Notes: generated by a model not told the origin, from the sequence alone. A DNA stretch of 64,000 nt from Endoryza sp044226045 (GCA_044226045.1 JBGAHR010000003.1:62001-126000); one strand, 5' to 3'; counted from the stretch's first letter, positions 1 to 9,290 are shown. Made by a program: numbers and translations.

Positions 1-1
1 C

Positions 2-2326
2 GAGAAGTTTCAGAAAGACGGAGACCGGATCTATCGGGTGGTTAGCGAAATGAAATTTCCAGACTTAACCATCCATAATTCAGGAGTGCCGGGTCCTACA
101 CCCAACGCACTTAAAACGGATGCAACCGGACTCGAAACCTTTTCTTTTTTCCATACGATCTGGGAAACCAAAACCGCTGTTCCGATCCCGGGCAACCAGT
201 CGCCGGCCGTATTCAAACATCGCAAGCATGCCATTTGGGCCGATGAAAACTATTTTAAATTATTCGGGTATAAATGGCTGGCCGGTTCACCGGAAACCGC
301 ACTAAAGGATCCCTACCAGGTGGTTTTGACCAAAAGCGCTGCCAATACCTATTTCTCCTCCCTGCAGCCCAAAGACATCATTGGTCGTGAAATCCTGTAC
401 GACGACACGTTGCGTATGACCGTGTCCGGTATAGTGGCCGACCTCGACGAGGTGACAGATTTTACATTTGAAGAGTTTCTTTCGTTTGCCACAGTGCCGG
501 TAACCAACTATAAAGACCAGGTAAACCTGACCGAATGGGGTAGCATCACTTCTTCTGCCCAACTTTTTGTAAAGCTCAATAAAGGCATCAGGCCGCAACA
601 GATAGAAAAGCAATTGGTGGCGATCCGTGAAAAGTATCGCGAAAAAAACAAGGATCGGCCGCAGGATGATACTAAACATTACCTGCAGGCATTGTCGGAT
701 ATCCACTTTAACGGAGATTATGACAATTTCGATCAGCGTATCGGAAGCAAACCGACTTTGTATGGATTGCTGGCTGTAGCAGCCTTCCTGCTTGTACTGG
801 GATGCATCAATTTTATCAACCTCACCACCGCGCAATCTGCACAGCGTGCCAAGGAAATCGGTATTCGCAAAACCATGGGAAGCGGCAGGAGACAACTGAT
901 GATGCAGTTCCTTAGCGAAACGGCTGTGCTTACATTCGTTGCCACGCTTTTGTCGATATTGATCACTCCCTGGTTGCTGAATATCTTCAAGGATTTTATT
1001 CCTCCCGGAATATCTTTTTCTTCGCTGAATCAACCGCATGTATGGTTGTTCCTGATTTTGTTACTGGTATTGGTAAGTGTGCTGGCAGGTTTTTATCCGG
1101 CACTGGTACTAACCCGTTTCAATCCGGTGATGGTCTTGAAGAACCAGGCTTTCTCCGGCACTTCACAAACACGCAAAGCCTGGTTGAGGAAAACACTGAC
1201 CGTAACACAGTTTGTGATAGCCCAGTTCCTGATCATTGCCACCCTGGTGGTAAGCAAACAGGTATATTACTCGTTGAATAAAGACCTGGGGTATAAACGC
1301 GACGCCATCGTTGTGTTCAATACACGCTATAATTTCTATTCCAAACAGAAGGATGAAAGAAGGTTCGTACTTCTTAATCAGTTGAAATCGATACCTGGTA
1401 TTGAGAACATAAGTCTTGGTGGTTCTTCGCCGGCTTCCAATAACACGAACACCACTACCATGTCGTATATAAACGGGGAAAAGAAATTGGAAACCATGGT
1501 AGAGGTAAAAACGGCCGATACCAATTATTTCAATGTGTATGGTATGAAATTACTGGCGGGTCGTGGTGTGGCACAAAGCGATACCACCCGCGAATACGTG
1601 ATCAATGAAACCTATGCCAGGTTTCTTGGATTTAACAATCCGGCTGATGCCGTTGGCAAGATGATAGGGGAAGAGAACTATAAAATTCCTATCGTGGGGA
1701 TTGTGCGGGATTTCCATACAAAATCTACGCACCAGCCTATCAAGCCACTTGCCTATTCTTCAGCAGCGAGCAGAAGTTTTGTTTTTCACCTGGCGCTCAA
1801 GCCAAAGAATGCCAATGAAGATTCGTGGAAAACAACCCTGGCACAGGTAGAGAAACTTTACAAGAAGCTCTATCCGGAAGATGAGTTTGACTATAGATTT
1901 TACGATGAAAGTATCGTTGCATTTTATAAATCGGAGCAGGATATCACGCGTTTGTTGAAATGGGCTTCCGGTCTTTGCATTTTTATCAGCTGTCTCGGAT
2001 TATTGGGTCTTGCGATATTTATTACCAATTCCCGCACCAAAGAAATTGGCGTGAGAAAAGTATTGGGAGCTTCCGTAACCCAGATCATTACCTTGCTGTC
2101 AAAGGATTTTGTGGCCCTGGTAATGATTGCCTTTTTAATCGCCACACCACTGGCCTGGTGGGCCATGCACAAATGGCTGGATGATTTTGTGTTCAGAACA
2201 CAGCTCAGCTGGTGGATATTTGCCACTACCGGAGCCGGAATGATTTTGATGGCGATCCTGGTGTTGAGCATAAGAACTATTAAATCGGCTACTGCAAACC
2301 CTGTAAACAGCCTGAGGAGCGAATAG
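2..2326 (+). CDS. MacB/FtsX-type ABC transporter permease (5' truncated by window edge)
   Basis: This is an inner-membrane permease of the MacB/FtsX family, here 774 residues from an open left edge. The reading frame is open back to base 2, where it reads DGDRIYRVVSE. That is the usual motif about 50 residues into these Bacteroidota permeases, so the ATG at base 38 is internal and the true start lies outside the window. The layout is periplasmic MacB_PCD region, three membrane segments with the FtsX signature (AKEIGIRKTMGSG), a second periplasmic region, and a second FtsX block (TKEIGVRKVLGAS) near the C-terminus. It is followed after 1 bp by another permease of the same family, then by an ATPase and a TolC-like protein, so the operon probably encodes a tripartite efflux or peptide-export machine. 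The substrate cannot be read from sequence. Confidence 0.93.
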   Translation, partial: EKFQKDGDRIYRVVSEMKFPDLTIHNSGVPGPTPNALKTDATGLETFSFFHTIWETKTAVPIPGNQSPAVFKHRKHAIWADENYFKLFGYKWLAGSPETALKDPYQVVLTKSAANTYFSSLQPKDIIGREILYDDTLRMTVSGIVADLDEVTDFTFEEFLSFATVPVTNYKDQVNLTEWGSITSSAQLFVKLNKGIRPQQIEKQLVAIREKYREKNKDRPQDDTKHYLQALSDIHFNGDYDNFDQRIGSKPTLYGLLAVAAFLLVLGCINFINLTTAQSAQRAKEIGIRKTMGSGRRQLMMQFLSETAVLTFVATLLSILITPWLLNIFKDFIPPGISFSSLNQPHVWLFLILLLVLVSVLAGFYPALVLTRFNPVMVLKNQAFSGTSQTRKAWLRKTLTVTQFVIAQFLIIATLVVSKQVYYSLNKDLGYKRDAIVVFNTRYNFYSKQKDERRFVLLNQLKSIPGIENISLGGSSPASNNTNTTTMSYINGEKKLETMVEVKTADTNYFNVYGMKLLAGRGVAQSDTTREYVINETYARFLGFNNPADAVGKMIGEENYKIPIVGIVRDFHTKSTHQPIKPLAYSSAASRSFVFHLALKPKNANEDSWKTTLAQVEKLYKKLYPEDEFDYRFYDESIVAFYKSEQDITRLLKWASGLCIFISCLGLLGLAIFITNSRTKEIGVRKVLGASVTQIITLLSKDFVALVMIAFLIATPLAWWAMHKWLDDFVFRTQLSWWIFATTGAGMILMAILVLSIRTIKSATANPVNSLRSE

Positions 2327-2327
2327 T

Positions 2328-4718
2328 ATGTTTAGAAATTACCTGTTAATAGCATTCAGAACATTGGGGCGTCAGAAGATGTTCAGCCTGGTTTGTGTAT
2401 TCGGACTGGCGCTGGCAATGTCTGTCTGTATGGTAGTGATGCTGGGTTTGAAAGATCAGCTCTCATATGATACCTTTCATCCCTCCAAAAACAACATTTA
2501 TCGTGTTATTGCTGAATTGAGGGATGAACGGGGTAACCCTTACCGGTATGCCGGCACGCCTTTGCCATTGATACAGCAACTCAACAGCAACTATGACATC
2601 ATTGAAAAGTCTTCCCGAATGCTGGTTCCGGGAAACCAGACCACGCTTCTGCCAAACGGAAAGAAACTGTCTCTTGATGGCGTGATGGTCGATCCGTCAT
2701 TTTTTGACCTGTTTGGATTTAGAAGCCTCGAAGGAAATACAACCGGATTATTAAACAATGCCGGCAATGTGGTGCTTAGTCAGGGTGCGGCCGATAAATT
2801 GTTTGGGAAAGACGACAAGCGTGCAGGGAGAGTCATCGAGATTGAAGGATGGGGTTCGTATACTGTATCGGCTGTGCTGGATGCGTCCGTTGGTCAGTCT
2901 CACCTGGATCATGAATTGTATTTTTCACTCGATATCCTGCCCGCTTTGGAGAAAAATCACCAGATCAAACCTGCCGGTGAAGTCTGGAATAATTTCAACT
3001 CGGCTTATACTTATGTAACACTTAAGAATGGCGTTGGCCGCCAACAACTGAACAAGGCCCTGGCGGCGGTATCAAAGAAATTGATTGCCGATCAACCGCT
3101 GAAAGGAAAAGAGAATCTGTTATTCGAAGCGCAACCATTCAATAAAATAATACTGGGAGAAGAGTTGCTGGCATCCACCGGTAAAACCGGATCCAGGAGC
3201 AAAGCCTGGGCTGAAATCGCCATTGCTTTACTGATCCTTCTTTCCGCCTGTTTTAATTATACCAATCTGTCGATCGCCCGTTCACTTTATCGCGGCAAGG
3301 AAGTGGGCATTCGCAAGGTGGCCGGTGCCAGGCGCTTCAGTGTTTTTGTGCAGTTCATACTGGAGTCGTTTATCCTTTCACTGATCTCTTTTGGATTGGC
3401 ATTTGTGTTCCTGAAGCTGATGATAGATCATGTGGATTTCATTCGTGAGCTCCTTCCGGCAACTGTTCGCATCGAGCCATCGATCGTCGGCTGGTTCTTC
3501 CTTTTTACCTTATTTACCGGCTTGTTGGCAGGTGCGCTGCCGGCGTGGGTATTGTCTTCTTTTAAGCCTGTACAGGTGTTGAAGAATTTGTCTTCGGTAA
3601 AATTATTCGGATCCAATAATCTTCGAAAGAGCCTGCTGGTGGTTCAGTTTACCTTGTCGTTGGTCATTGTCATTTTCGCTATTGTAGTTTCCAGGCAATT
3701 CAGGTATATGTCGAAAGCGGATCCTCTGTTCAACAGGGACCAGGTAGTTTCCCTGTCACTGGATGGAGCCGATTATCGACTCGCTGTTTCAGAGATGGGA
3801 GCCATTAATGGCGTCGAGAACATAACCGCGGTATCCCAGGAGCCTGGTAAAAATGCATCTGGAAATATACAGGTGAGGAGCACGCCTGCCGCCAACCCGG
3901 TGGGTATGGATTATTATGACGTGGATGCATCCTTTGTACCGGTGTTGAAATTGAAATGGGTAGCAGGAAATAATTTTCCGGCCGAATCTGTCTCCGAAAG
4001 ATATATAGTCATTAACGAAGCCGCCTCCAGGGCGCTCCGGTTTCGCCAGCCAGCCGATGCGGTTGGTCAACAGGTGATACTGGAAGACAGCATTCCCGTA
4101 CAAATTACCGGAGTGGTCAGGGATTTCAATTTCCGTGGAATGGAATTTATGCCCGGTCCGCTGGTTTTGCGGAACAGGCCCGAACAGTTTAACCGGTTGC
4201 TGATAAGAACCGCTCAGGCCGGAGCACCGATGATGGCAAAACTGGAAGGCAAATGGAAAGACCGGTTTCCCCGCAACGGGTTTGATGCCTACTGGCTGAA
4301 AGATAAAATGGAAGGCCGGTATGCAGCGGCAGGGATCAATTCATTACTGGTGTTCCTGGCATTTATTGTGATTTCGATTGCAAGCCTGGGATTGCTGGGA
4401 ATGGTAACTTATCTCACCCGCGTTCGACACAAGGAAATTGGTATTCGTAAAGTATTGGGCGCCTCCGTAACAACAGTCATGTATGTCCTGTCTGCAACCT
4501 TTATCCGGTTGATCGTGATAGCCGGTTTGATCGGCTTGCCACTCGGTTACCTGTCGGGTTATTTGTTCCTGAATTCTTTTGTAAACCGGATTCAGTTGGG
4601 AGCAGGTGTGTTGCTGATGAGTTTTGGCGGACTGGTTTTGCTGATGCTGATTGTAATAGGAGGCCAGGTATATAAAGTAGCGTTAACCAATCCTGTGGAC
4701 AGTTTACGCTCCGAATGA
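2328..4718 (+). CDS. MacB/FtsX-type ABC transporter permease
   Basis: A second full-length permease (796 residues) of the same family as the gene before it, from which it is separated by 1 bp. An N-terminal membrane segment (around residues 20-42) is followed by a periplasmic MacB_PCD domain containing NIYRVIAEL, an FtsX block with KEVGIRKVAGA, a second periplasmic domain, and a C-terminal FtsX block with KEIGIRKVLGA. In MacB-like systems such permeases transmit ATP-driven movement to the periplasmic side rather than forming a classical channel. Two different permeases next to one ATPase suggest a heterodimer or two alternative transporters sharing the ATPase. Both readings are inference. Confidence 0.93.
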   Translation: MFRNYLLIAFRTLGRQKMFSLVCVFGLALAMSVCMVVMLGLKDQLSYDTFHPSKNNIYRVIAELRDERGNPYRYAGTPLPLIQQLNSNYDIIEKSSRMLVPGNQTTLLPNGKKLSLDGVMVDPSFFDLFGFRSLEGNTTGLLNNAGNVVLSQGAADKLFGKDDKRAGRVIEIEGWGSYTVSAVLDASVGQSHLDHELYFSLDILPALEKNHQIKPAGEVWNNFNSAYTYVTLKNGVGRQQLNKALAAVSKKLIADQPLKGKENLLFEAQPFNKIILGEELLASTGKTGSRSKAWAEIAIALLILLSACFNYTNLSIARSLYRGKEVGIRKVAGARRFSVFVQFILESFILSLISFGLAFVFLKLMIDHVDFIRELLPATVRIEPSIVGWFFLFTLFTGLLAGALPAWVLSSFKPVQVLKNLSSVKLFGSNNLRKSLLVVQFTLSLVIVIFAIVVSRQFRYMSKADPLFNRDQVVSLSLDGADYRLAVSEMGAINGVENITAVSQEPGKNASGNIQVRSTPAANPVGMDYYDVDASFVPVLKLKWVAGNNFPAESVSERYIVINEAASRALRFRQPADAVGQQVILEDSIPVQITGVVRDFNFRGMEFMPGPLVLRNRPEQFNRLLIRTAQAGAPMMAKLEGKWKDRFPRNGFDAYWLKDKMEGRYAAAGINSLLVFLAFIVISIASLGLLGMVTYLTRVRHKEIGIRKVLGASVTTVMYVLSATFIRLIVIAGLIGLPLGYLSGYLFLNSFVNRIQLGAGVLLMSFGGLVLLMLIVIGGQVYKVALTNPVDSLRSE

Positions 4719-4769
4719 AACAAAAAATAGTAAAACAAGTCTTTCATACACTAACTAACATATTGAACA

Positions 4770-5444
4770 ATGATCGAACTTAATCACATTTCGAAGTGGG
4801 TTACAGTAGGAGGCAACAGGGTATTTTTATTGAAGGATGTTAATCTGACGGTGAAGGAAGGAGAATTTATTTCCATCATGGGTCCTTCCGGGTCGGGCAA
4901 ATCCACACTGCTCAATGTCATCGGCATGCTCGATGAATTCGATGAAGGTGAATACAATTTTATTCACGAGCAGGTTCACCGGTTAAAGGAAAAGCAGCGC
5001 TCCAATCTTTACAAACAATACATCGGTTTTGTATTTCAGGCATACCATCTTATAGATGAACTGACGGTGTATGAAAATATTGAGACACCCCTGATCTATC
5101 ATGATATCAAAACATCTGAAAGAAAGGCGCTCGTGTCAGATATTCTCGACCGTTTCAATATTGTAGGAAAGAAAGACCTTTTTCCGACGCAGTTGTCGGG
5201 TGGCCAGCAGCAACTCGTGGGTATCGCGAGAGCGCTGATCAGCAAACCCAAATTAATCCTGGCAGATGAGCCCACCGGAAACCTCAACTCGCGCCAGGGA
5301 GAAGAAATCATGGAGCTATTCCGGAAACTCAACCAGGAAGATGGTGTAACTATTATACAGGTTACGCACTCGGAAAAAAATGCGGGTTATGGTAATCGCG
5401 TGATACACCTGCTGGACGGAAGAATTGACAGAGAAGAAAATTAA
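4770..5444 (+). CDS. ABC transporter ATP-binding protein (MacB/LolD type)
   Basis: Cytoplasmic ATPase of 224 residues that powers the two permeases upstream. Visible motifs are Walker A GPSGSGKST (38-46), Q-loop Q90, signature LSGGQ (142-146), Walker B LILADE (162-167) and the switch histidine H200. The length and the motif ADEPTGNL are typical of the LolD/MacB/FtsE class. It starts 51 bp after the second permease and is followed after 31 bp by a TolC-like gene, so all four genes probably form one transcription unit. The membrane-fusion subunit expected for such systems is not in view and may lie upstream of the window. Confidence 0.95.
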   Translation: MIELNHISKWVTVGGNRVFLLKDVNLTVKEGEFISIMGPSGSGKSTLLNVIGMLDEFDEGEYNFIHEQVHRLKEKQRSNLYKQYIGFVFQAYHLIDELTVYENIETPLIYHDIKTSERKALVSDILDRFNIVGKKDLFPTQLSGGQQQLVGIARALISKPKLILADEPTGNLNSRQGEEIMELFRKLNQEDGVTIIQVTHSEKNAGYGNRVIHLLDGRIDREEN

Positions 5445-5475
5445 ACATCGATAGATTAATAAAGAACCATTAAAA

Positions 5476-6897
5476 ATGAAAAAGTATCTTTTGACAGGAT
5501 TGCTATTCGGAACCGCCTGGCTGGTGAAAGGACAGGATACTACCGGACTTACCCTGCAACAATGTATTGACCTGGCTTTGAAAAACAATATTGAAGTGAG
5601 GCAATCGGGATTATTGGCCGACAGAGACGAAGTGAACTGGAAACAGGCGAAGACCAATGTGCTGCCCGACCTTAATGGCAGCGCCACCTTCGGATGGAAC
5701 CAGGGTAGAACCATTGACCCCTTCACGAACACTTATATCAATCAGCAATTGTCTTCCTCCGGCTTGAGCCTGAGCAGTAATGTGGTGTTGTTTAGCGGCC
5801 TGCAATTGCACAATGCCATCAAACAAACAGGACTTGCTTTTCAGGCAACGCAAAAAGATTATGAGCAGGCAAAAAATACACTTACGCTGAATGTATTGCT
5901 GACCTATTTGCAAATATTAAGTGGCGAGGATCTGTTGACGATTTCAAAAAATTCGGCAGAGGTTACCAGGAAGCAGGTTGAGCGAATGGCAGTGCTCGTT
6001 CGTGAAGGCGCGGTGGGCGAGTACCAGTTGACAGACCTGAAAGGCCAGCTGGCTTCCGAAGAGGTGGGTATCATCAACTCCACCAATACCCTTCAGGCCA
6101 ATCGTCTGCAGTTATGCCAGCTATTGAATATTCCGATGGATAAGAACCTCAAGCTTCGTCGGGATGTGCTGAATGCTCCTGTCAACCTGTATGAACTAGG
6201 CCCCGACCAGGTATATCAGTCAAGCCTGACCGGATTTGCTGCCGTGAAGGCTACTGATCTTCGGGTAAAGAGCCTGGAGAAAGCCGTTAGTGTGGCCAAA
6301 GGCGCTTATTTCCCCGTATTGAGCTTTGGAGCGAATATCGGAAGTAATTATTCCAGCGCGGCGCAAACAGCCATCCCTGGCGCAGTAGTGGAGTCTGCCA
6401 CCGGTCAGTATGTAAGGATCGGCGCTACGCAGTATGATGTACTCAAACAGGATCAGCAGTTTTCGTTCAAGAAGATCAGTTATGGAGATCAGATCGATAA
6501 TAACCTTGGTAAGTCGTATGGATTCAGTCTGCGGGTACCTTTATTCAATAACCTGAGGGTCCGCAACCAGGTGAAGCTGGCCAACATCAATCTTCAAAAT
6601 GCCAAACTGCAAAATGAAAACATAAAGCTCACCTTGCGTCAGAATATCGAAACAGCCTATCTCAATATGGCCAGCAATTTCGATCGTTTCAAGGTGTTGT
6701 CAAATCAGGTTGGCGATTTTGAAGTGTCCTTCAAGGCTGCCGAGGTGAGGTTTAATAACGGTGTGATTAATTCAACCGAATATTTACTCGTTAAGAACAA
6801 CCTCGACCGAAGCAGGGCAAACCTCATCACCGCCAGCTATGAGTATATTTTAAGAACCAAAATTCTGGATTTCTATCAGAATAAGTTGAGCTGGTAG
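5476..6897 (+). CDS. TolC-like outer membrane efflux protein
   Basis: Outer-membrane channel of 473 residues with a signal peptide (MKKYLLTGLLFGTAWLVKGQ, cleavage near residue 20). It begins with the TolC hallmark LTLQQCIDLALKNNIEVRQS and has two OEP repeats of long alpha-helical hairpins separated by strands. The second repeat carries YGFSLRVPLFNN, where the strand re-enters the membrane. As the fourth gene of the permease/ATPase operon it is the likely exit duct. A homologue opens at the right edge of the window (63355 onward). Confidence 0.94.
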   Translation: MKKYLLTGLLFGTAWLVKGQDTTGLTLQQCIDLALKNNIEVRQSGLLADRDEVNWKQAKTNVLPDLNGSATFGWNQGRTIDPFTNTYINQQLSSSGLSLSSNVVLFSGLQLHNAIKQTGLAFQATQKDYEQAKNTLTLNVLLTYLQILSGEDLLTISKNSAEVTRKQVERMAVLVREGAVGEYQLTDLKGQLASEEVGIINSTNTLQANRLQLCQLLNIPMDKNLKLRRDVLNAPVNLYELGPDQVYQSSLTGFAAVKATDLRVKSLEKAVSVAKGAYFPVLSFGANIGSNYSSAAQTAIPGAVVESATGQYVRIGATQYDVLKQDQQFSFKKISYGDQIDNNLGKSYGFSLRVPLFNNLRVRNQVKLANINLQNAKLQNENIKLTLRQNIETAYLNMASNFDRFKVLSNQVGDFEVSFKAAEVRFNNGVINSTEYLLVKNNLDRSRANLITASYEYILRTKILDFYQNKLSW

Positions 6898-7262
6898 TTT
6901 GAGAGCGGGAGAGGGAGCGGAGGGAATGCAGGAGCGGGAGTGCGAGCGGGAGCGGAAAGAGAAAGGGAAACGGAAACAGAAAGCGAAACGGAAAGAGAGC
7001 ATAGAAGCATTTGTTATTCGTCCTTAAATTGGCAAATTGACGAATAGACCAATTGACAAATTGTTTTACGCTGCTGGCGCGGGTATGGTCAGCAGCGTAT
7101 TTTTATTTCGGGCTTTTCCGACCTACCCGTGCCTGAATAGCAGAGTTGCTGTGCCTGTAACATCTCCGACCTGCATGGACGGAAACAGAAAGGGAAACAG
7201 AAAGAGAAAGAGAAAGAGAAAGGGAAACAGAAAGAGATAGGGAGCATAGAAGCATTTGTTAT
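6898..7262. repeat. Purine-rich degenerate hexamer tracts with AATTGG-word repeats
   Basis: After the TolC stop codon the sequence becomes low complexity. 6898-7010 and 7180-7240 are almost pure purine on the + strand, built from variants of GGAAAC, GAAAGA and GGGAGC. Between and after them lie AATTGGC/AATTGAC words (7027-7062). No gene is convincing here; open frames through the tract encode only Lys/Arg-rich low-complexity peptides. The same purine/pyrimidine word family recurs, in pyrimidine orientation, at 20220-20325 and 57565-57870. Confidence 0.8.
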
Positions 7263-7640
7263 TCGACCTTAAATTGGCAAATTGACGAATTGACCAATTG
7301 GCAAATTGCGTTTCCATCCGTAATCCGTAATCCGTCATTGCATTGGCAAATTACTTTCCATCCTTAACTCGCTCCGAAACCTGGACGCAAAGGGCGCAAA
7401 GAACCGCCAAGTGCGCGAAGAAATCGCTGTGAGCGTTTAAAGGTTATCGTTTCATGTTTAACGTGGGTTATTGAAAAATTGCATTTCATTCGTCATCCGT
7501 AATTCGTAATCCGTCATTACATTGGCACATTGACTAATTGACCAATTGTCAAATTGCGTTCCCATCCGTAATTCGTAATCCGTCATTGCATTGGCACATT
7601 GACCAATTGACCAATTGTCAAATTGCGTTTCCTGCCGTTT
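7263..7640. repeat. 69-bp tandem repeat of CCGTAAT and AATTGACC words
   Basis: A higher-order unit of 69 bp is present as 7494-7562 and 7563-7631, differing at a few positions, with an older partial copy at about 7313-7350. Each unit joins a CATCCGTAATTCGTAAT block to a run of ATTGGCACATTGACC and CAATTGTCAAATTG words. The AATTGG words are weakly palindromic and also occur at 10513-10610. Reverse-strand open frames here (QFDNWS.. type repeats) are translations of the repeat, not proteins. Confidence 0.85.
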
Positions 7641-7689
7641 ACTCATTTGTTTCGTTTCGGACTTCTGATCGGATTAGTTTTGTTTTTCA

Positions 7690-8349
7690 ATGATGCGAGC
7701 AGTCAGTAAACAGATCGTGGTTTTATTATTAACCTTATCAATTGTAAACTATATGGTGGCACAGGACAAAACCATTTCTCCCGTGGGAACGTATTATATT
7801 GAGGGAGTGAGAGAAGTGGCTTCCGGTTTTAAGCTTAATGAAGATTCTACTTTCGAATTTTTCTTTTCGTATGGGGCGCTGGACCGAACAGGAACCGGCC
7901 GTTGGAAGGTAAATGGAACACAGATCGAATTTACCACCGACAAGAAGCCTTCACCCGCTTTCACAATGGTAAAATCGGAATTTATGGAGGAGTTTCCCGG
8001 CACTATGGTTAAAGTGAATACCACGCCTGCCTATCTCGGCATGTATATGCATGCCCGGTTTACCGTGGGCGGACAGAACGAATTAGCTTCCGCCAATTCA
8101 CATGGCATCATTCAGTCAAAGTTGAAACATCCGGATACGATACATCTTGTTTTTGAGTTTTGTACGGACAAAATATTTGAGTGGGTCGTCGGGGATTCCA
8201 CACACAATTATTTTGAGTTTCGAATGGAACCGGGAGTTGCGGAAGTGATCTTTGATCATTTCCAGCTGCAGTGGGTAGATGGCAAACTGAAAGGCCCGCA
8301 TCCACTGATGAAGGAAAAGCAGTTTGTGTATGCCCGTGCCGGGCATTAA
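7690..8349 (+). CDS. Secreted protein of unknown function
   Basis: I do not recognise this 219-residue protein. It begins with a signal peptide (hydrophobic VVLLLTLSIVNYMVA, then QDKT), so it is exported. The mature part is rich in short beta strands with alternating hydrophobic and polar residues, and contains GTYYIEGV, a TGTGRWKVNG turn, and a C-terminal half with repeated FEF/YFEF strands. A lipocalin-like or beta-sandwich fold is possible but not shown. It stands alone, with repeats upstream and a candidate microprotein transcript downstream. Confidence 0.8.
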   Translation: MMRAVSKQIVVLLLTLSIVNYMVAQDKTISPVGTYYIEGVREVASGFKLNEDSTFEFFFSYGALDRTGTGRWKVNGTQIEFTTDKKPSPAFTMVKSEFMEEFPGTMVKVNTTPAYLGMYMHARFTVGGQNELASANSHGIIQSKLKHPDTIHLVFEFCTDKIFEWVVGDSTHNYFEFRMEPGVAEVIFDHFQLQWVDGKLKGPHPLMKEKQFVYARAGH

Positions 8350-8397
8350 CCATAAATGCCATTCGTTGAACCAATCAAACCGTTTACTCATCGGTTC

Positions 8398-8428
8398 TTG
8401 CAGGATAATACAGGCCATCATTTCTTTG
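8398..8428 (+). promoter_or_regulatory. Bacteroidota-type promoter for the 8.4-8.6 kb small transcript
   Basis: A TTG at 8398-8400 lies 20 bp before TTTCTTTG at 8421-8428, which matches the Bacteroidota -33/-7 layout (TTTG, about 19-21 bp, TAnnTTTG) with one mismatch in the -7 box. Predicted initiation near 8434-8437 falls about ten bases before the ATG of the 20-codon frame at 8445. Confidence 0.5.
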
Positions 8429-8444
8429 CACCATCACCAGCGTC

Positions 8445-8507
8445 ATGATCAGAATCATCACCATACTTATTCTGTTTGCTATTTATGCGGCCCTGATGGG
8501 TTCATGA
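8445..8507 (+). CDS. Candidate 20-residue hydrophobic membrane peptide
   Basis: A 20-codon frame encodes MIRIITILILFAIYAALMGS, a single hydrophobic segment with a positive residue at position 3 and a short polar end. It would span the membrane once with little else. It sits about ten bases after a plausible promoter, and its stop codon overlaps the ATG of a second small frame. The shape resembles type I toxin peptides of the Ibs class, but homology is not claimed. It could also be a leader peptide, or a chance frame. Confidence 0.4.
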   Translation: MIRIITILILFAIYAALMGS

Positions 8508-8599
8508 TGCAGTCAGTTGAAAATGCTTTAATAACCCCCCGTTGGGGTCAAGATATAATACGGACGGTTTGGACAACAGGCTACAGTAAGCCTTATTAA
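8504..8599 (+). CDS. Candidate 31-residue peptide overlapping the hydrophobic peptide (ATGA)
   Basis: This 31-codon frame begins with MMQSVENALITPRW and ends with TTGYSKPY. Its ATG (8504-8506) overlaps the TGA (8505-8507) of the preceding frame, the ATGA arrangement typical of translational coupling. Its stop codon ends one base before the terminator stem at 8601. Two frames filling the space between a promoter and a terminator is unusual for non-coding sequence. No function is recognised, and a frameshifted single protein is an alternative. Confidence 0.35.
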   Translation: MMQSVENALITPRWGQDIIRTVWTTGYSKPY

Positions 8600-8600
8600 A

Positions 8601-8633
8601 GGCTGTTTCGGGTAACTGAAACAGCCCTTTTTT
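8601..8633 (+). terminator. Intrinsic terminator (possible attenuator)
   Basis: A perfect 9-bp stem, GGCTGTTTC (8601-8609) with GAAACAGCC (8618-8626), has an 8-nt loop and is followed by CTTTTTT. It closes the small transcript starting near 8435. It also lies directly before the next gene, so it may act as an attenuator for that gene. Confidence 0.85.
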
Positions 8634-8651
8634 ATGCAAAACCCATTAAAC

Positions 8652-9290
8652 ATGACTTCTTTTACTCCCTATTCCTCGCCCGCCCTCAATCGGATCTACG
8701 ATATGTTATTCTGTGATATTCCGGAGGTATATGCGTATAATGAACCGGCCGCTCACCAGTACCCCTGGAACCTGCTTTCCGGAACTGCTTCCGAAGATGA
8801 GCTGATGAAAGTGTATCGCGACCGCCAGCTGGAGACAAGGATCAGGCTGCTTGCCAGTCGACTGCTGATGAAAGCAGGCGCAAAACCGGTTCAAAAAGAT
8901 TTGCTGGGCGTGATTGTCGAGGTAGGACTGGAACAGGGATTGGATGTACTGGCCGCTTACCAGGACGGAACAGCCCGTTATATTAATTATTCCGGCAGTA
9001 TGATCATTTGGGAAAGCCGCAACAACAGCTCCGACCAGCTTATACAGAATCTCTTTACCGTTAGTGAGGCAGTGGTTCGGCAGATCGGTCCCTGGGAGGC
9101 GGATAGACTGCAACCTCCTGGACCCGGGGCTGCGAGGATCAATTTCCTGGTGAGTGATGGATTGTATTTCGGGCAGGCTGCCCTGGCTCAACTAACCAGC
9201 GACCCGCTCGCCGGGCCGGTGATGGATGCTGCCACAACACTGATGATCTACCTGACTGAAACCAGCCGATCTTCTTCCACCAACACCTGA
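8652..9290 (+). CDS. Cytoplasmic protein of unknown function
   Basis: I do not recognise this protein of about 212 residues. It has no signal peptide or membrane segment. Notable parts are an acidic/aromatic N-terminus (SSPALNRIYDMLFCDIP), a Leu/Arg-rich helix (ETRIRLLASRLLMKAG), a strand-rich middle (LGVIVEVGLEQGLDVLAAY followed by GTARYINYSGSMIIWE), and a C-terminal proline/glycine stretch. An in-frame ATG at 8634 exists, but it directly abuts the T-run of the terminator upstream, so I prefer 8652. The terminator plus small upstream frames suggest attenuation or independent initiation. Confidence 0.75.
   Translation: MTSFTPYSSPALNRIYDMLFCDIPEVYAYNEPAAHQYPWNLLSGTASEDELMKVYRDRQLETRIRLLASRLLMKAGAKPVQKDLLGVIVEVGLEQGLDVLAAYQDGTARYINYSGSMIIWESRNNSSDQLIQNLFTVSEAVVRQIGPWEADRLQPPGPGAARINFLVSDGLYFGQAALAQLTSDPLAGPVMDAATTLMIYLTETSRSSSTNT

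Noticed and set aside
7458..7646. Minus-strand frame encoding repeated QFDNWS/NAMTDYELR peptides
   Set aside because: It is a translation of the 69-bp DNA repeat. No signal, domain or codon pattern of a gene is seen.
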